Positions 52,582-60,563 are shown, counted from the stretch's first letter. The stretch is DNA of 64,000 nt from Paenibacillus hemerocallicola (GCF_006265175.1 NZ_VDCQ01000008.1:124001-188000); one strand, 5' to 3'. Numbers and translations are program-made. The notes: generated from the sequence alone by a model not told the origin.

Positions 52582-53688
52582 CTAATGGATATTGCGCTTA
52601 CGGAAGTTGCCGCCCTTCACTTCCGCTATATCATACACAATAATAAAGGCCTTATCGTCGATCTCAGTAATAATTTCCCTCATTTTGCTTTCCTCAAGCC
52701 GGTTGATCACACATGTAATTTCTTTGAACTGCTCGTTGGAATAGCCGCCATGGACGAACGTGTATGTTGAGCTTCGTCCCAACCGGTCGCGAATCGTCTC
52801 GATCATCTCTTCCGCCTGGCTGGTAATGATTTTATACGTTTTGGCACCGCTAAATCCTTCCTCCACAATATGAATGACCTTGGAAGCGATAAAATAAGCG
52901 ATACCCGACAAGATGGCGCCTTGAAGCCCAAACACCGTCGAGACGATCACGAACACGAACAGGTTCAAAAATAAAATAAGATCGCTTGTTCCGAACGGCA
53001 GCCTTCGGGACATCAACACGGCCAGCATGTCAATCCCGTCCAACGCACCGCCATTCCGCAGCGCCAGGCCCATGCCGAAACCGATAATAATGCCGCCGAC
53101 AACAGTAACCAATAACGTATCGCCTTGAATAATCGTCGGGATATGGTGCATCATCGTCGTACCGATCGCAAGCGACGCAATGCCAAGCACCGAATAAATC
53201 GCAAAGCTCCTGCCAATCTGCTTATAACCCAAAAAAATGAAAGGAATGTTGATCACTGCAATCAGCAGAGCCAATGGCAAGCCGGTCCATTGCGAGCCGA
53301 CGATGCTCAGGCCGGTCACACCTCCATCCGATACATTGTTGGGGATAAGCACGGCTTCCAAACCATACGCCGTAATTAAACCGCCAACTATCACTGAAAC
53401 TGCCTTCGTTACCTTTTTTCTGATGCTTGCTTGCCTAGATACTGCTCCCACTTGTGTTCCTCTCTTCTTTTCAAATATTCCCGCTCCATCCGCTTTTCTT
53501 GGAAACGAAAAAATCTCAAATTTGTTGCCTTCCGCATCTTCGCGAATACGCTTGTTATTGTTTATATAGTAAAGGGATGCCCCGGATTGCTTGGCTTGTT
53601 GACGAGCACGCTCATTGGCTCTTTTAAGCATACCCTGAAGCTGTTCTCGACTCTCTGCCGTGACAAGGACCCCATTCCTGTTTACCAT
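52582..53688 (-). CDS. YitT-family membrane protein with extra N-terminal domain
   Basis: A 368-residue protein. Residues about 90-280 are the DUF161 helices (VIVGGLITAYGLEAVLIPNN; LALLIAVINIPFIFLGYKQI; TVVGGIIIGFGMGLALRNGG with the GGALDGIDMLAVLMSRR signature) and about 285-360 the DUF2179 domain (FSGAKTYKIITSQAEEMIET; VIYDIAEVKGGNFRKR-like end). The first 75 residues (VTAESREQLQGMLKRANERA, SLYYINNNKRIREDAEGNKF) look like a separate small-protein family fused in frame. A possible internal start GTG near 53453 follows AGAGG by 7 bases. ATG 53688 has no SD; a TATAAT box ends only 8 bases upstream, so a leaderless transcript is possible. Confidence 0.85.
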   Translation of the reverse strand: MVNRNGVLVTAESREQLQGMLKRANERARQQAKQSGASLYYINNNKRIREDAEGNKFEIFSFPRKADGAGIFEKKRGTQVGAVSRQASIRKKVTKAVSVIVGGLITAYGLEAVLIPNNVSDGGVTGLSIVGSQWTGLPLALLIAVINIPFIFLGYKQIGRSFAIYSVLGIASLAIGTTMMHHIPTIIQGDTLLVTVVGGIIIGFGMGLALRNGGALDGIDMLAVLMSRRLPFGTSDLILFLNLFVFVIVSTVFGLQGAILSGIAYFIASKVIHIVEEGFSGAKTYKIITSQAEEMIETIRDRLGRSSTYTFVHGGYSNEQFKEITCVINRLEESKMREIITEIDDKAFIIVYDIAEVKGGNFRKRNIH

Positions 53689-53770
53689 GGATTACTATTA
53701 TATCACAATGAAAAAGCCATCAACCAGTTCACAGGCTGTTGGCTTTTCGTCTTACTTGTTTGCTCCCGAA

Positions 53771-53924
53771 GCCCACTCCCCTACGCAGATCGCAACGGTT
53801 GATCTCGATTGCGGGCTCCCTACGCTTCGCTCCGGTCCGCGCGATTGACAGGGTTTCTCTATCCCCTACTTCCAGCACCGAACAAAAAAGCACCCTTACG
53901 GGTGCTTTTGTTGGTAGAGGTGAT
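53771..53924. repeat. Dispersed repeat, copy A
   Basis: Core CAGATCGCAACGGTTGATCT continuing through CGATTGCGGGCTCCC and TTCGCTCCGGTCCGCGC, then a degenerate GACAGGG..CCCCTAC block and the GCACCC hairpin. The same order is found at 55050-55260; parts recur at 58360-58475. Non-coding on inspection. Confidence 0.7.
53886..53909. terminator. Hairpin terminator after the retropepsin gene (in repeat A)
   Basis: AAAAGCACCC-TTAC-GGGTGCTTTT, symmetric A/T flanks; works in both directions. An almost identical hairpin is in repeat B at 55221-55244. Confidence 0.8.
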
Positions 53925-53950
53925 GATGATGTTTGGTGAGGTCGCGTAAC

Positions 53951-54334
53951 TCAATCCCTTGCTGCCACTGTCAATTCTCTGGAATCAATCACTAATCCGG
54001 CAGATTGGATAAAGTCAAAGCCAAGAATACCGTCGATCCCCATGCCATAATTCATTTCTCCAATCTCCACTTCAAAGCTTTCCAGCGAAACCTCTCCCGC
54101 TTTCACAAAATCAAACTGCTTGGAGTATACGACTTCTACTCCACCCACACCTCTAATTTTGTTCAGAAAGTCGCCCGGCTCAATCTTAACCCCAATGGCA
54201 TCCACTACATCGGCGCTGAAAATCGTTCCAGCCGAGCCTGTATCGAGCAATACATTCCTCAAATGGAGCTCTTCGCCGCGGTAACAAATGATAACTTCGA
54301 TAAAAGGCAAGCCGTACCTCACATCAATATTCAT
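53951..54334 (-). CDS. Retropepsin-like aspartic protease
   Basis: A 127-residue single-domain aspartic protease. Active-site motif LLDTGSAGTIFS near residues 30-41, flap region VGGVEVVYSKQFDF, and the second conserved strand-helix GIDGILGFDFIQSAGLVI. One Asp-Thr-Gly motif means it must act as a dimer like retroviral proteases. ATG 54334 overlaps the stop of the upstream small gene (ATGA). The substrate is unknown; the pair looks like a two-gene module. Confidence 0.88.
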   Translation of the reverse strand: MNIDVRYGLPFIEVIICYRGEELHLRNVLLDTGSAGTIFSADVVDAIGVKIEPGDFLNKIRGVGGVEVVYSKQFDFVKAGEVSLESFEVEIGEMNYGMGIDGILGFDFIQSAGLVIDSRELTVAARD

Positions 54335-54588
54335 CTGGGTCCCCGTACCCCCGCCCATTTCTCGCGAAGTTTCAGCGTTTCACGCGATGTGTGAAAAAAG
54401 CCATACTCCCGGTAAGGCTGTGCCCTATGCAATTCATAGTAGCGTTTCATAGCGACACTCGAATCTTCAAAACGATCAATGAGTGCCACTTCGTCAATAA
54501 GCCAGTATCCGTCTTCTGAGCGGGACTTTAGCGCCTCGCACACCACCCATTCGTCAGGAAACCGCTCGCGAACCTCTTCCCATCGCAT
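54331..54588 (-). CDS. Small protein paired with the retropepsin
   Basis: An 85-residue protein: MRWEEVRERFPDEWVVCEAL, then DEVALIDRFEDSSVAMKRYY and a basic C-terminus REYGFFHTSRETLKLREKWA. ATG 54588 follows the SD GGAGGTGAT by 7 bases; the in-frame GTG upstream lies in the SD. It is translationally coupled to the protease (4-base overlap). No family recognised; it could be a substrate, inhibitor or adaptor. Confidence 0.8.
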   Translation of the reverse strand: MRWEEVRERFPDEWVVCEALKSRSEDGYWLIDEVALIDRFEDSSVAMKRYYELHRAQPYREYGFFHTSRETLKLREKWAGVRGPR

Positions 54589-54726
54589 CCTGATCACCTC
54601 CGGTTGAACCTCTTGCTTCTAATCTCAGTATAGCACAACAGCCTAGTTCTTAGGATGTAATGAGCTAGGCTTAAAAATGAGTTCAATTAACATGCATTCG
54701 ATCCCTCTCCTTCTTACAGAATGTAT

Positions 54727-54986
54727 CAGTTCTCATTTTCTAGTCCAGCTTCTAATTCCTTTTGAACTTGAACGTAGCGACTGAGTTCGCCCCAACATTC
54801 CTTGAAAATTTCTTGAATATCATCTTCATCCGTTTCAAAATCGCAGTTGCTGTACGAATTTTAAGTGTGCCATTCTGTAGATTATATTCCGTCAAACTCG
54901 ACGCAGCTGGCATTTCGGTGGACAGAAGCGACTTTGATGCTTTTGCCGCTTCTGTCGCTAAAAAAGAGTTGTTTGGGGTGAAGCAA
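54727..54986 (-). pseudogene. Small frameshifted remnant
   Basis: Two minus-strand frames are protein-like and abut: ATEAAKASKSLLSTEMPAAS ... EYNLQNGTLKIRTATA, then (after a shift near 54840) FETDEDDIQEIFKECWGELS and QVQKELEAGLENEN, stop at 54727. EYNLQNG resembles small phage structural proteins, but I cannot name the family. No SD or safe start. Confidence 0.4.
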
Positions 54987-55049
54987 GATGCGATGTGACA
55001 GAAAAAGGAGCCAAGCCCTTTCAATTTTCATGTTTGTGGATTCGGCATC

Positions 55050-55260
55050 TGGAGGCGAGGGGAGTATCGAAATCCTCATTAATCTTGCTCCCAATTCCCG
55101 ATACAGATCGCAGCAGTTGATTTCGATTGCGTGCTCTCTTCGCTTCGCTCCGGTCCGCGCTATCGACCACAATGTCCTCTTTCGGACAGGGGTTCTCTCC
55201 CCCTACTACCAGTACCAACAAAAAGCACCCTTACGGGTGCTCTTGTTTGGTATGGAGGCG
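55050..55260. repeat. Dispersed repeat, copy B, with tmRNA-3'-end-like motif
   Basis: Starts TGGAGGCGAGGGGAGTATCG, the reverse complement of a tmRNA-like 3' end (TCGA-CTCCCCTCGCCTCCA, with two extra bases). Next comes the shared core (ATCGCAGCAGTTGATTTCGA, GCTTCGCTCCGGTCCGCGC), then TTTCGGACAGGGGTTC..CTCCCC in the opposite sense, the GCACCC hairpin and TATGGAGGCGAAG. It fills most of the gap between 54987 and 55336. Confidence 0.7.
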
Positions 55261-55335
55261 AAGCACGGCTGTTCAAAACCACAATTCGCCGCCGTGTGTT
55301 ACCGGCGTGCCAGGAGTGAACAACCATCAATTTCC

Positions 55336-56652
55336 TTACGTGGTGCCGGCAAGGTGATCAGCAAGCGCCATCGCGGCGGAATAGCCGGAGCTCCAGGCCC
55401 ATTGCAGGTTATAGCCGCCGCAGTCCCCATCCACATCCATCACCTCGCCGGCCAAATAGAGCCCAGGTACCAGCTTCGATTCCAGCGTTCCTTCTTTTAG
55501 CTCCTTCGTATCGATGCCGCCGGCCGTCGTTTGTGCATTCGTGAAGCCATTGGTATCGGTCACGATAAATTCCCAACGCTTCATGAGTCGATACAAGATT
55601 TTCTTGGTTTTCCACGATAGATCCTGACATAGCAGGTTCGGCTCTTGATCGATGCCCGCTTCTTTCAGCAGGACGGGGATCAGCTTCTTGTTCAAGATAC
55701 CGATCAGGGAGGCCGCAACCGTCCGGTGTCCGAACGTTCCCCAGTGCGTATCCAGAAAATCGACGACTTCTACCTCCGTGCGGTCCGGCATCATATCAAG
55801 CGATAAGGTCACCGTTTCTCCTCTTGCGAGTTGATACGCAGCCTTCCGGCTTAACTGGAGAATCGGCGGCCCGGAGGCGCCGTAGTCCGTAAACAAAATT
55901 TCCCCATATTCGCTGCGGATGACTTCGCCGTTTACGATGATATGGCCCAGTCCCTCGAATTTGACGCCTGACAGCTCCTTCAGATACGGATATTCCAGCT
56001 TCAATTGCACGATCCCGGGCACAGGATCGATCAGGGTGTGTCCCAGTCGCCGAGCAAGCGTGTAACCGGAGCCATCCGTTCCTGTTTTTGGAGCGGTAAG
56101 ACCGCCGGTACAGAGGAAGATGTAATCGCTGGTATATACGATCTGTCCCTCTGTCTCCGTCTGGCACAGAATCGTGAATCGCGGATGTTCCCTCGACACG
56201 GTAACGTCCAATACTTTGGTCTTGAAGTATATGGGAACATTCCGATCCTCCAGCGCAATCCGGAAAATATCCAACACCGATGCAGCCTGCAGCGACATCG
56301 GATACATCCGGCCATTCTCCACGGCGATCAGCGGAAGGCCGAGCGTATTGAAGAAATCGGCGGTTTGCCGGACGCCGAACTGCTGCAGCACAGGCAGCGG
56401 AAATTCCGTTTGATTGCTGTGATATTTTCGCGATAAAGCGACCGCTTCATCCGTACCCGTCGCTGTGGATTCGTTCGTAATGTTGCAACGTCCATTGCCG
56501 GTCGTTAGTACCTTCTTTCCGACCCGGTCGTTGCTTTCAATGATCGCGGTATCGATCCCTAGGTCTCGTGCAGTAACGGCGGCCATAAGACCTGAAGCGC
56601 CTGCACCAATAATGAACAGCTTGTGGTGCTTAGAAGTGTTAGACTCATACAT
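55336..56652 (-). CDS. BaiN/HI0933-family FAD oxidoreductase (copy 1)
   Basis: A 438-residue flavoprotein. Rossmann dinucleotide motif LFIIGAGASGLMAAVTARDL, then the family block GKKVLTTGNGRCNITNES, NAD(P)-side motif YIFLCTGGLTAPKTGTDGSG and C-terminal FAD motif GLYLAGEVMDVDGDCGGYNL. Relatives include YtfP and BaiN (3-dehydro-bile acid reductase) but most have unknown substrates. ATG 56652 has AAAAGGA; an upstream ATG at 56682 overlaps the stop of copy 2 (ATGA), so coupled initiation is also possible. About three quarters identical to copy 2. Confidence 0.92.
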   Translation of the reverse strand: MYESNTSKHHKLFIIGAGASGLMAAVTARDLGIDTAIIESNDRVGKKVLTTGNGRCNITNESTATGTDEAVALSRKYHSNQTEFPLPVLQQFGVRQTADFFNTLGLPLIAVENGRMYPMSLQAASVLDIFRIALEDRNVPIYFKTKVLDVTVSREHPRFTILCQTETEGQIVYTSDYIFLCTGGLTAPKTGTDGSGYTLARRLGHTLIDPVPGIVQLKLEYPYLKELSGVKFEGLGHIIVNGEVIRSEYGEILFTDYGASGPPILQLSRKAAYQLARGETVTLSLDMMPDRTEVEVVDFLDTHWGTFGHRTVAASLIGILNKKLIPVLLKEAGIDQEPNLLCQDLSWKTKKILYRLMKRWEFIVTDTNGFTNAQTTAGGIDTKELKEGTLESKLVPGLYLAGEVMDVDGDCGGYNLQWAWSSGYSAAMALADHLAGTT

Positions 56653-56678
56653 GTTTGGCATTCCTTTTTCCAATGGTT

Positions 56679-57989
56679 TCATTTGAAAATGTGTTTACCG
56701 AGCGCCATCGCGGCCGAATAGCCGGAGCTCCAGGACCATTGCAGGTTATAGCCGCCGAAGTCGCCGTCGACATCCATCACCTCGCCGGCCAAATAGAGCC
56801 CAGGCACGAGCTTGGATTCCAACGTGTTCGCGACGAGTTCTTTCGTAGCGATGCCGCCGGCTGTCGCTTGCGCGTTCTCGAAGCTATGGGTATCGGTCAC
56901 TTTAAAGTCCCAATGCTTCAATATCTTATAAAAGATCCCTTTTGTTTTCCACGAGAGATCCTGGCAAAGCAGGTTCGGCTCTTGACCGATTCCCGCTTCC
57001 TTCAGCAGGACGGGGATCAGCTTCTTGTGTAAAAACCCGATGAAGGATTCCGCGACCGTCCGGTGTGCGAACGTTCCCCAGTTCATCTCCAGAAATTCGA
57101 TAACCTCCTCCTCCGTGCGGCCCGGCATTAAATCAACGGATACGGTCACGGAATCCCCTCTCGCGAGATGAACGGCAGCCTTCCGGCCGAGCTGGAGAAT
57201 CGGCGGGCCGGAGAGGCCGTATTCGGCGAAATGAATTTCGCCGGTTTCGCTGCGGACGACTTCGCCGTTCACGAGGATGTGGGCTCGTCCCTGAAGTTTG
57301 ATGCCGGACAGCGCCTTCAGATGCGGATATTGCACCTTCAATTGCACGATGGCCGGCACCGGCTCGATCAAGGTGTGCCCCATGCGCTGGGCCAGCGCAT
57401 ACCCGGACCCATCCGTTCCCGCATTCAGGCCGGTAAGGCCGCCCGTACATAGAAACAGGTATTCGCTGGTATAGACAACCTGCTCCTCTGTCTCGGTTCG
57501 GCATGTAAACTTGAATCGCGGGGAATCCTTCGATACGGTAACATCCAGCACTTTGTTGTTGAGGTATACCGGAACGTTCCGATCCTCTAGCGCAAGCTCG
57601 AAAATATCCAACACGGATGCAGCCTGCAGCGACATCGGATACATGAAGCCCTCTTTCAATCTTGTAAGTGGAAGGCCGAGCACATTGAAAAAATCAATGG
57701 TCTGACGGATGCCGAATTGCTGCAGCACAGGCAAGGGAAATTCAGCCTGGCTGCTGTGGTACTTGCGCGATAAAGCCACCGCTTCGTCCGTACCCGTCGC
57801 AGTGGATTCGTTCGTAATATTGCAGCGGCCGTCGCCTGTCATTGAGATCTTCTTTCCAATCCGGTCGTTACTCTCCAGTATGGCGGTATCGATACCCAGG
57901 TCCCGCGCAGTAACGGCGGCCATGAGTCCTGATGCGCCTGCGCCGATAATAATCAGCTTATGGTGCATGGAAGCCTGATAATCGTACAT
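56679..57989 (-). CDS. BaiN/HI0933-family FAD oxidoreductase (copy 2)
   Basis: A 436-residue paralogue of copy 1 with all FAD motifs intact: LIIIGAGASGLMAAVTARDL, GKKISMTGDGRCNITNES, YLFLCTGGLTGLNAGTDGSG and GLYLAGEVMDVDGDFGGYNL. It lies upstream in the same operon and the frames overlap by 4 bases. Start: ATG 57989 (MYDYQAS) after AAAGGGTG with a long spacer; the frame extends to 58049. The pair is a tandem duplication that has begun to diverge. Confidence 0.92.
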   Translation of the reverse strand: MYDYQASMHHKLIIIGAGASGLMAAVTARDLGIDTAILESNDRIGKKISMTGDGRCNITNESTATGTDEAVALSRKYHSSQAEFPLPVLQQFGIRQTIDFFNVLGLPLTRLKEGFMYPMSLQAASVLDIFELALEDRNVPVYLNNKVLDVTVSKDSPRFKFTCRTETEEQVVYTSEYLFLCTGGLTGLNAGTDGSGYALAQRMGHTLIEPVPAIVQLKVQYPHLKALSGIKLQGRAHILVNGEVVRSETGEIHFAEYGLSGPPILQLGRKAAVHLARGDSVTVSVDLMPGRTEEEVIEFLEMNWGTFAHRTVAESFIGFLHKKLIPVLLKEAGIGQEPNLLCQDLSWKTKGIFYKILKHWDFKVTDTHSFENAQATAGGIATKELVANTLESKLVPGLYLAGEVMDVDGDFGGYNLQWSWSSGYSAAMALGKHIFK

Positions 57990-58194
57990 GGTTGGTCGAT
58001 GCACCCTTTGTCCAATGGATTTATATAGGAAGTGTGAAGTGTGATTCATTCTTGAAAAGCACCGACGCGCTTTATGACATTATAGCACAGTTGTAACCAT
58101 CGCTTGCTATCGAGCCAAATGTAGCAAAAAACCAAAGCGCGTTCCATAAGCTACTGGGTCTGTCCGGTTGCCTGCCGAAGCCTATTCGACGAGG

Positions 58195-58310
58195 ACACAA
58201 CCTTAGCGGTAGATTTCGATGCCGTGTTCCCTCCGTTTAATCCCCGATCCGCGTGGACTGCCCCCCTGTCCTCTTCGTACACGGAGCTCGACTCCGTCGC
58301 TCCAAAAGAA
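58195..58310. repeat. Dispersed repeat, degenerate copy D
   Basis: Contains TAGCGGTAGATTTCGATGCC, GTTCCCTCCGTTTAATCCCC and CTGCCCCCCTGTCCTC, which align loosely with the core and T-arm parts of the other copies. Part of an 800-base stretch (58050-58858) without a gene. Confidence 0.4.
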
Positions 58311-58313
58311 AAG

Positions 58314-58346
58314 AACCGCTGACTGATTTATCTCAGTCTAGCGGTT
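58314..58346. terminator. Strong hairpin upstream of repeat C
   Basis: AACCGCT-GACTGA / TCAGTC-TAGCGGTT (one bulged A) with a TTTATC loop; T-rich on the minus side. It precedes repeat C as the GCACCC hairpin precedes the TATGGAGGCG end of repeat B. Confidence 0.6.
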
Positions 58347-58359
58347 CATTTACCTTGTA

Positions 58360-58475
58360 TGGAGGCGAGGGGAGTATCGACAATCTCCATTAAACTTGCT
58401 GCCGATGCCCACTCCCTGATGTAGGTCGCAGCGGTAGATTTCGATTGCGCGCTCCCTCCGTTTCGCTCTAAAAGA
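58360..58475. repeat. Dispersed repeat, copy C, with tmRNA-3'-end-like motif
   Basis: TGGAGGCGAGGGGAGTATCG again, then CTCCATTAAACTTGCTGCCG, GCCCACTCCCTGATG and the core GTCGCAGCGGTAGATTTCGA. Same order and orientation as copy B, about 75-80 percent alike by eye. Confidence 0.7.
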
Positions 58476-58668
58476 AACGATTTTCGAAAAGTAAAACCTT
58501 GGTGGAGGCCCATCACTTGGGTGCAAAACATATACTTCGTTTTACCTGAACTCATGGCCGATCATTATTTTGCAATCTGCACCTCTGATGAATGTAAACA
58601 CGTGACGGGCTGTGGGAAATGAGTATCGCACTGACGAAGGGCTAAGGAAATCTTAAATGCAACCATCT

Positions 58669-58711
58669 AAAAAGGAGCCGGGCCCCGTTTGCCGAAGGTC
58701 CCAGCTCCTTT
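58669..58711 (-). terminator. Terminator after ddh
   Basis: Minus-strand AAAGGAGC / GCTCCTTT stem with inner GGGACC/GGCCC pairing, TTTTT tail. Confidence 0.7.
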
Positions 58712-58732
58712 CTTATGTCATTGGAACAGCTG

Positions 58733-58831
58733 TGTGAATAGGTGATGCTGTGGATATGTTTATATGTTGCCAAAGAGTTATGCATACCAAGGTTTTTTTC
58801 TTGTGAGCATTGTGTATAACCCTGTGGATAA
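58733..58831. promoter_or_regulatory. DnaA-box cluster
   Basis: Two perfect 9-mers of the TTATNCACA consensus, read on this strand as TGTGTATAA (58811-58819) and TGTGGATAA (58823-58831), lie 3 bases apart. Three one-mismatch boxes precede them: TGTGAATAG (58733-58741), TGTGGATAT (58749-58757) and, inverted, TTATGCATA (58778-58786). Five boxes in 100 bases without a gene suggest a DnaA-binding regulatory cluster; no dnaA, dnaN or AT-rich unwinding element is present, so this is not oriC. Confidence 0.6.
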
Positions 58832-58858
58832 TTCCCCTTTTTACGAGACTTGTGAACG

Positions 58859-59833
58859 TTATAACAACTCTCTTCTAAGCTGTTCGGCCGATTTGGGAGA
58901 CAAGTACCCAAAAGGAATGTCGAATACCGTTTTCGCCCCTACAAAGCCTTCCTTCGCAAATCTGCTGATTGCTCTAGCATAAGCGACCAGTACACTGCCG
59001 GTAAATTCAGGGTTGCTGGCCAGATTAAGTCCAAATTCTATAATTTGCTTGCTAGCGGCTCCTGTTATCCCGCTTCTAAGAACAAGTCCTCCGTGAGGCA
59101 TTAAAGAATGTTTCTCCTGCAATTCTTCGGCACTAATAAAATGGACTTGAGTTTCGTAATCGGCAAAATAGTCCGGCATCGTTGTAATCTCTTTTTCGAT
59201 GCGAGACAGATCTTCGCCAGGCTCCGCTACAACGAAGCATTCTCTCAGGTGCTTATCTCTTGCGGACAATACCGGATTCTCTCCCTTTCTTACCAGGTTA
59301 ACCGCTTCCTCATTAGGAACCGTATACTGCACCGCGTTGTTCACGCCTTGAATTCGACGAATCGCATCCGAATGCCCTTGACTCACCCCTTTGCCCCAGA
59401 ACGTATATTCCTTTCCTTCAGGTAATACGGCCTCAGCCAGCAAACGGTTTAGCGAAAACAGTCCCGGGTCCCATCCCGTTGAAATTACACTGGCATGTCC
59501 GCTTTTCTTTGCCGAAGCATCTACCGAATCAAAATATTCATTGATTTTAGCGTGCCTGTCAAAGCTGTCCACGGTATGGAACATGGAGGCGATAGACGGG
59601 CCTTGCTCCGGTAAATCCGTTGCCGAACCGCCGCATAATATCATCACATCGATTTTCCCTATATAATTATCGATTTCAGACATGTGTACCATTTTTGCAG
59701 TTGAAGGCATGCTTTCGGGTTGACGTCTAGTAAAAATCGCTGCAAGCTCCATATCCGGATTTTGCCGAATGGCCGATTCAACGCCACGGCCCAAATTTCC
59801 GTAACCCACTATGCCTACTCTAATCTTGTCCAA
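58859..59833 (-). CDS. ddh: meso-Diaminopimelate D-dehydrogenase
   Basis: A 324-residue NADPH enzyme that aminates L-2-amino-6-oxopimelate to meso-DAP in one step for lysine and peptidoglycan. It matches corynebacterial Ddh closely by eye: VGIVGYGNLGRGVESAIRQN, GSATDLPEQGPSIA, VISTGWDPGLFSLNRLLAEA, GVSQGHSDAIRRIQGVNNAV, CFVVAEPGED and TMPDYFADYETQVHFI. Start: TTG 59833 with GGGGGGA 7 bases upstream; the frame reaches ATG 59851 without an SD. Monocistronic with a terminator. Confidence 0.95.
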   Translation of the reverse strand: MDKIRVGIVGYGNLGRGVESAIRQNPDMELAAIFTRRQPESMPSTAKMVHMSEIDNYIGKIDVMILCGGSATDLPEQGPSIASMFHTVDSFDRHAKINEYFDSVDASAKKSGHASVISTGWDPGLFSLNRLLAEAVLPEGKEYTFWGKGVSQGHSDAIRRIQGVNNAVQYTVPNEEAVNLVRKGENPVLSARDKHLRECFVVAEPGEDLSRIEKEITTMPDYFADYETQVHFISAEELQEKHSLMPHGGLVLRSGITGAASKQIIEFGLNLASNPEFTGSVLVAYARAISRFAKEGFVGAKTVFDIPFGYLSPKSAEQLRRELL

Positions 59834-59955
59834 GTTAATTCCCCCCATCATTTATTGAATAGGTTCCAGTAACCTCTCTTCGGCCGCCACTGGTTAAACA
59901 AAGAAACCGCCTAAAGCGCATAGGAATAACGCCAGCTATGAGCCAAGCTGGACAA

Positions 59956-59992
59956 AATATCGTGCCTGCAGGTAAGCTGCAAGCACGATATT
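59956..59992 (-). terminator. Terminator after the L25/Ctc gene
   Basis: AATATCGTGC-TTGCAG / CTGCAG-GCACGATATT stem of about 16 pairs with a GTAAG loop and TTT tail. Confidence 0.85.
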
Positions 59993-60014
59993 CTCCTTAC
60001 ACGAATGGGTGAAG

Positions 60015-60563
60015 TTAAGGGTTAACGACCGAGAGAAGAAACTCATTATCCTCTGAAATGACCGTAACCTCTGACGTAAACTTCGCATCTTTTACATACA
60101 ACGCTTCTCCGACATCCATACCGCCGATGTCAAATTCAACCCCAGTCGGCAAATATCTCGGTAATGCCTCTACCTCGATAAATGCACGCTGGATTTGCAC
60201 AACCCCGCCTTGCTTCGTGCCGACCGGCGTGCCATAGAACTTGACCGGAATTTTTGTACGCACAATTTCGTTCGTCTGCACCTGCTGAAAATCGACATGC
60301 AGCAAATCCCGCGTAACCGAGTCACGCTGGATATCCTCCAGCAGTACGGTGAGTGGATCTTTCCCTTCAAATTGCAGCTCTATAAAACCGGCTGCGCCTT
60401 GCTTCAACCATCTTTGAAGCTGTGCCGTTGAAATATGAATCATCTCATTCTCCGCATTTTTACCGAAGACAATGCCAGGCAGACGTCCGGATTTGCGCAA
60501 ATCCCGAAGTCCGGATGAATGTAATCGCATGCGGGGCTCCGCTTGAAAATAAGTAGTGGTCAT
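60015..60563 (-). CDS. ctc: Ribosomal protein L25, Ctc (general stress) form
   Basis: A 182-residue two-domain L25. N-domain: LRKSGRLPGIVFGKNAENEM and LTVLLEDIQRDSVTRDLLHV, the 5S rRNA-binding fold with HVDFQQV; C-domain (TL5/Ctc type): IPVKFYGTPVGTKQGGVVQI ... YLPTGVEFDIGGMDVGEALY. SD AGGAG is 11 bases before ATG 60563; the longer frame to 60581 starts inside the SD. It lacks the usual pth neighbour. Confidence 0.92.
   Translation of the reverse strand: MTTTYFQAEPRMRLHSSGLRDLRKSGRLPGIVFGKNAENEMIHISTAQLQRWLKQGAAGFIELQFEGKDPLTVLLEDIQRDSVTRDLLHVDFQQVQTNEIVRTKIPVKFYGTPVGTKQGGVVQIQRAFIEVEALPRYLPTGVEFDIGGMDVGEALYVKDAKFTSEVTVISEDNEFLLSVVNP

Noticed and set aside
54762-54998. Plus-strand open frame of 78 codons
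   Set aside because: No SD; the minus strand has the more protein-like remnant (CWGELSRYVQVQKELEAGLE).
55021-55221. Minus-strand open frame in repeat B (and 58346-58555 in repeat C)
   Set aside because: The frames arise from the repeat itself (both end around DTPLAS), differ in length and have no start signal; treated as non-coding repeat.
55050-55260. A real tmRNA gene
   Set aside because: Only a 3'-end-like motif is present; no 5' half, tag reading frame or acceptor partner was found.
58733-58831. Replication origin
   Set aside because: DnaA boxes are present but there is no dnaA/dnaN neighbourhood or AT-rich unwinding region.
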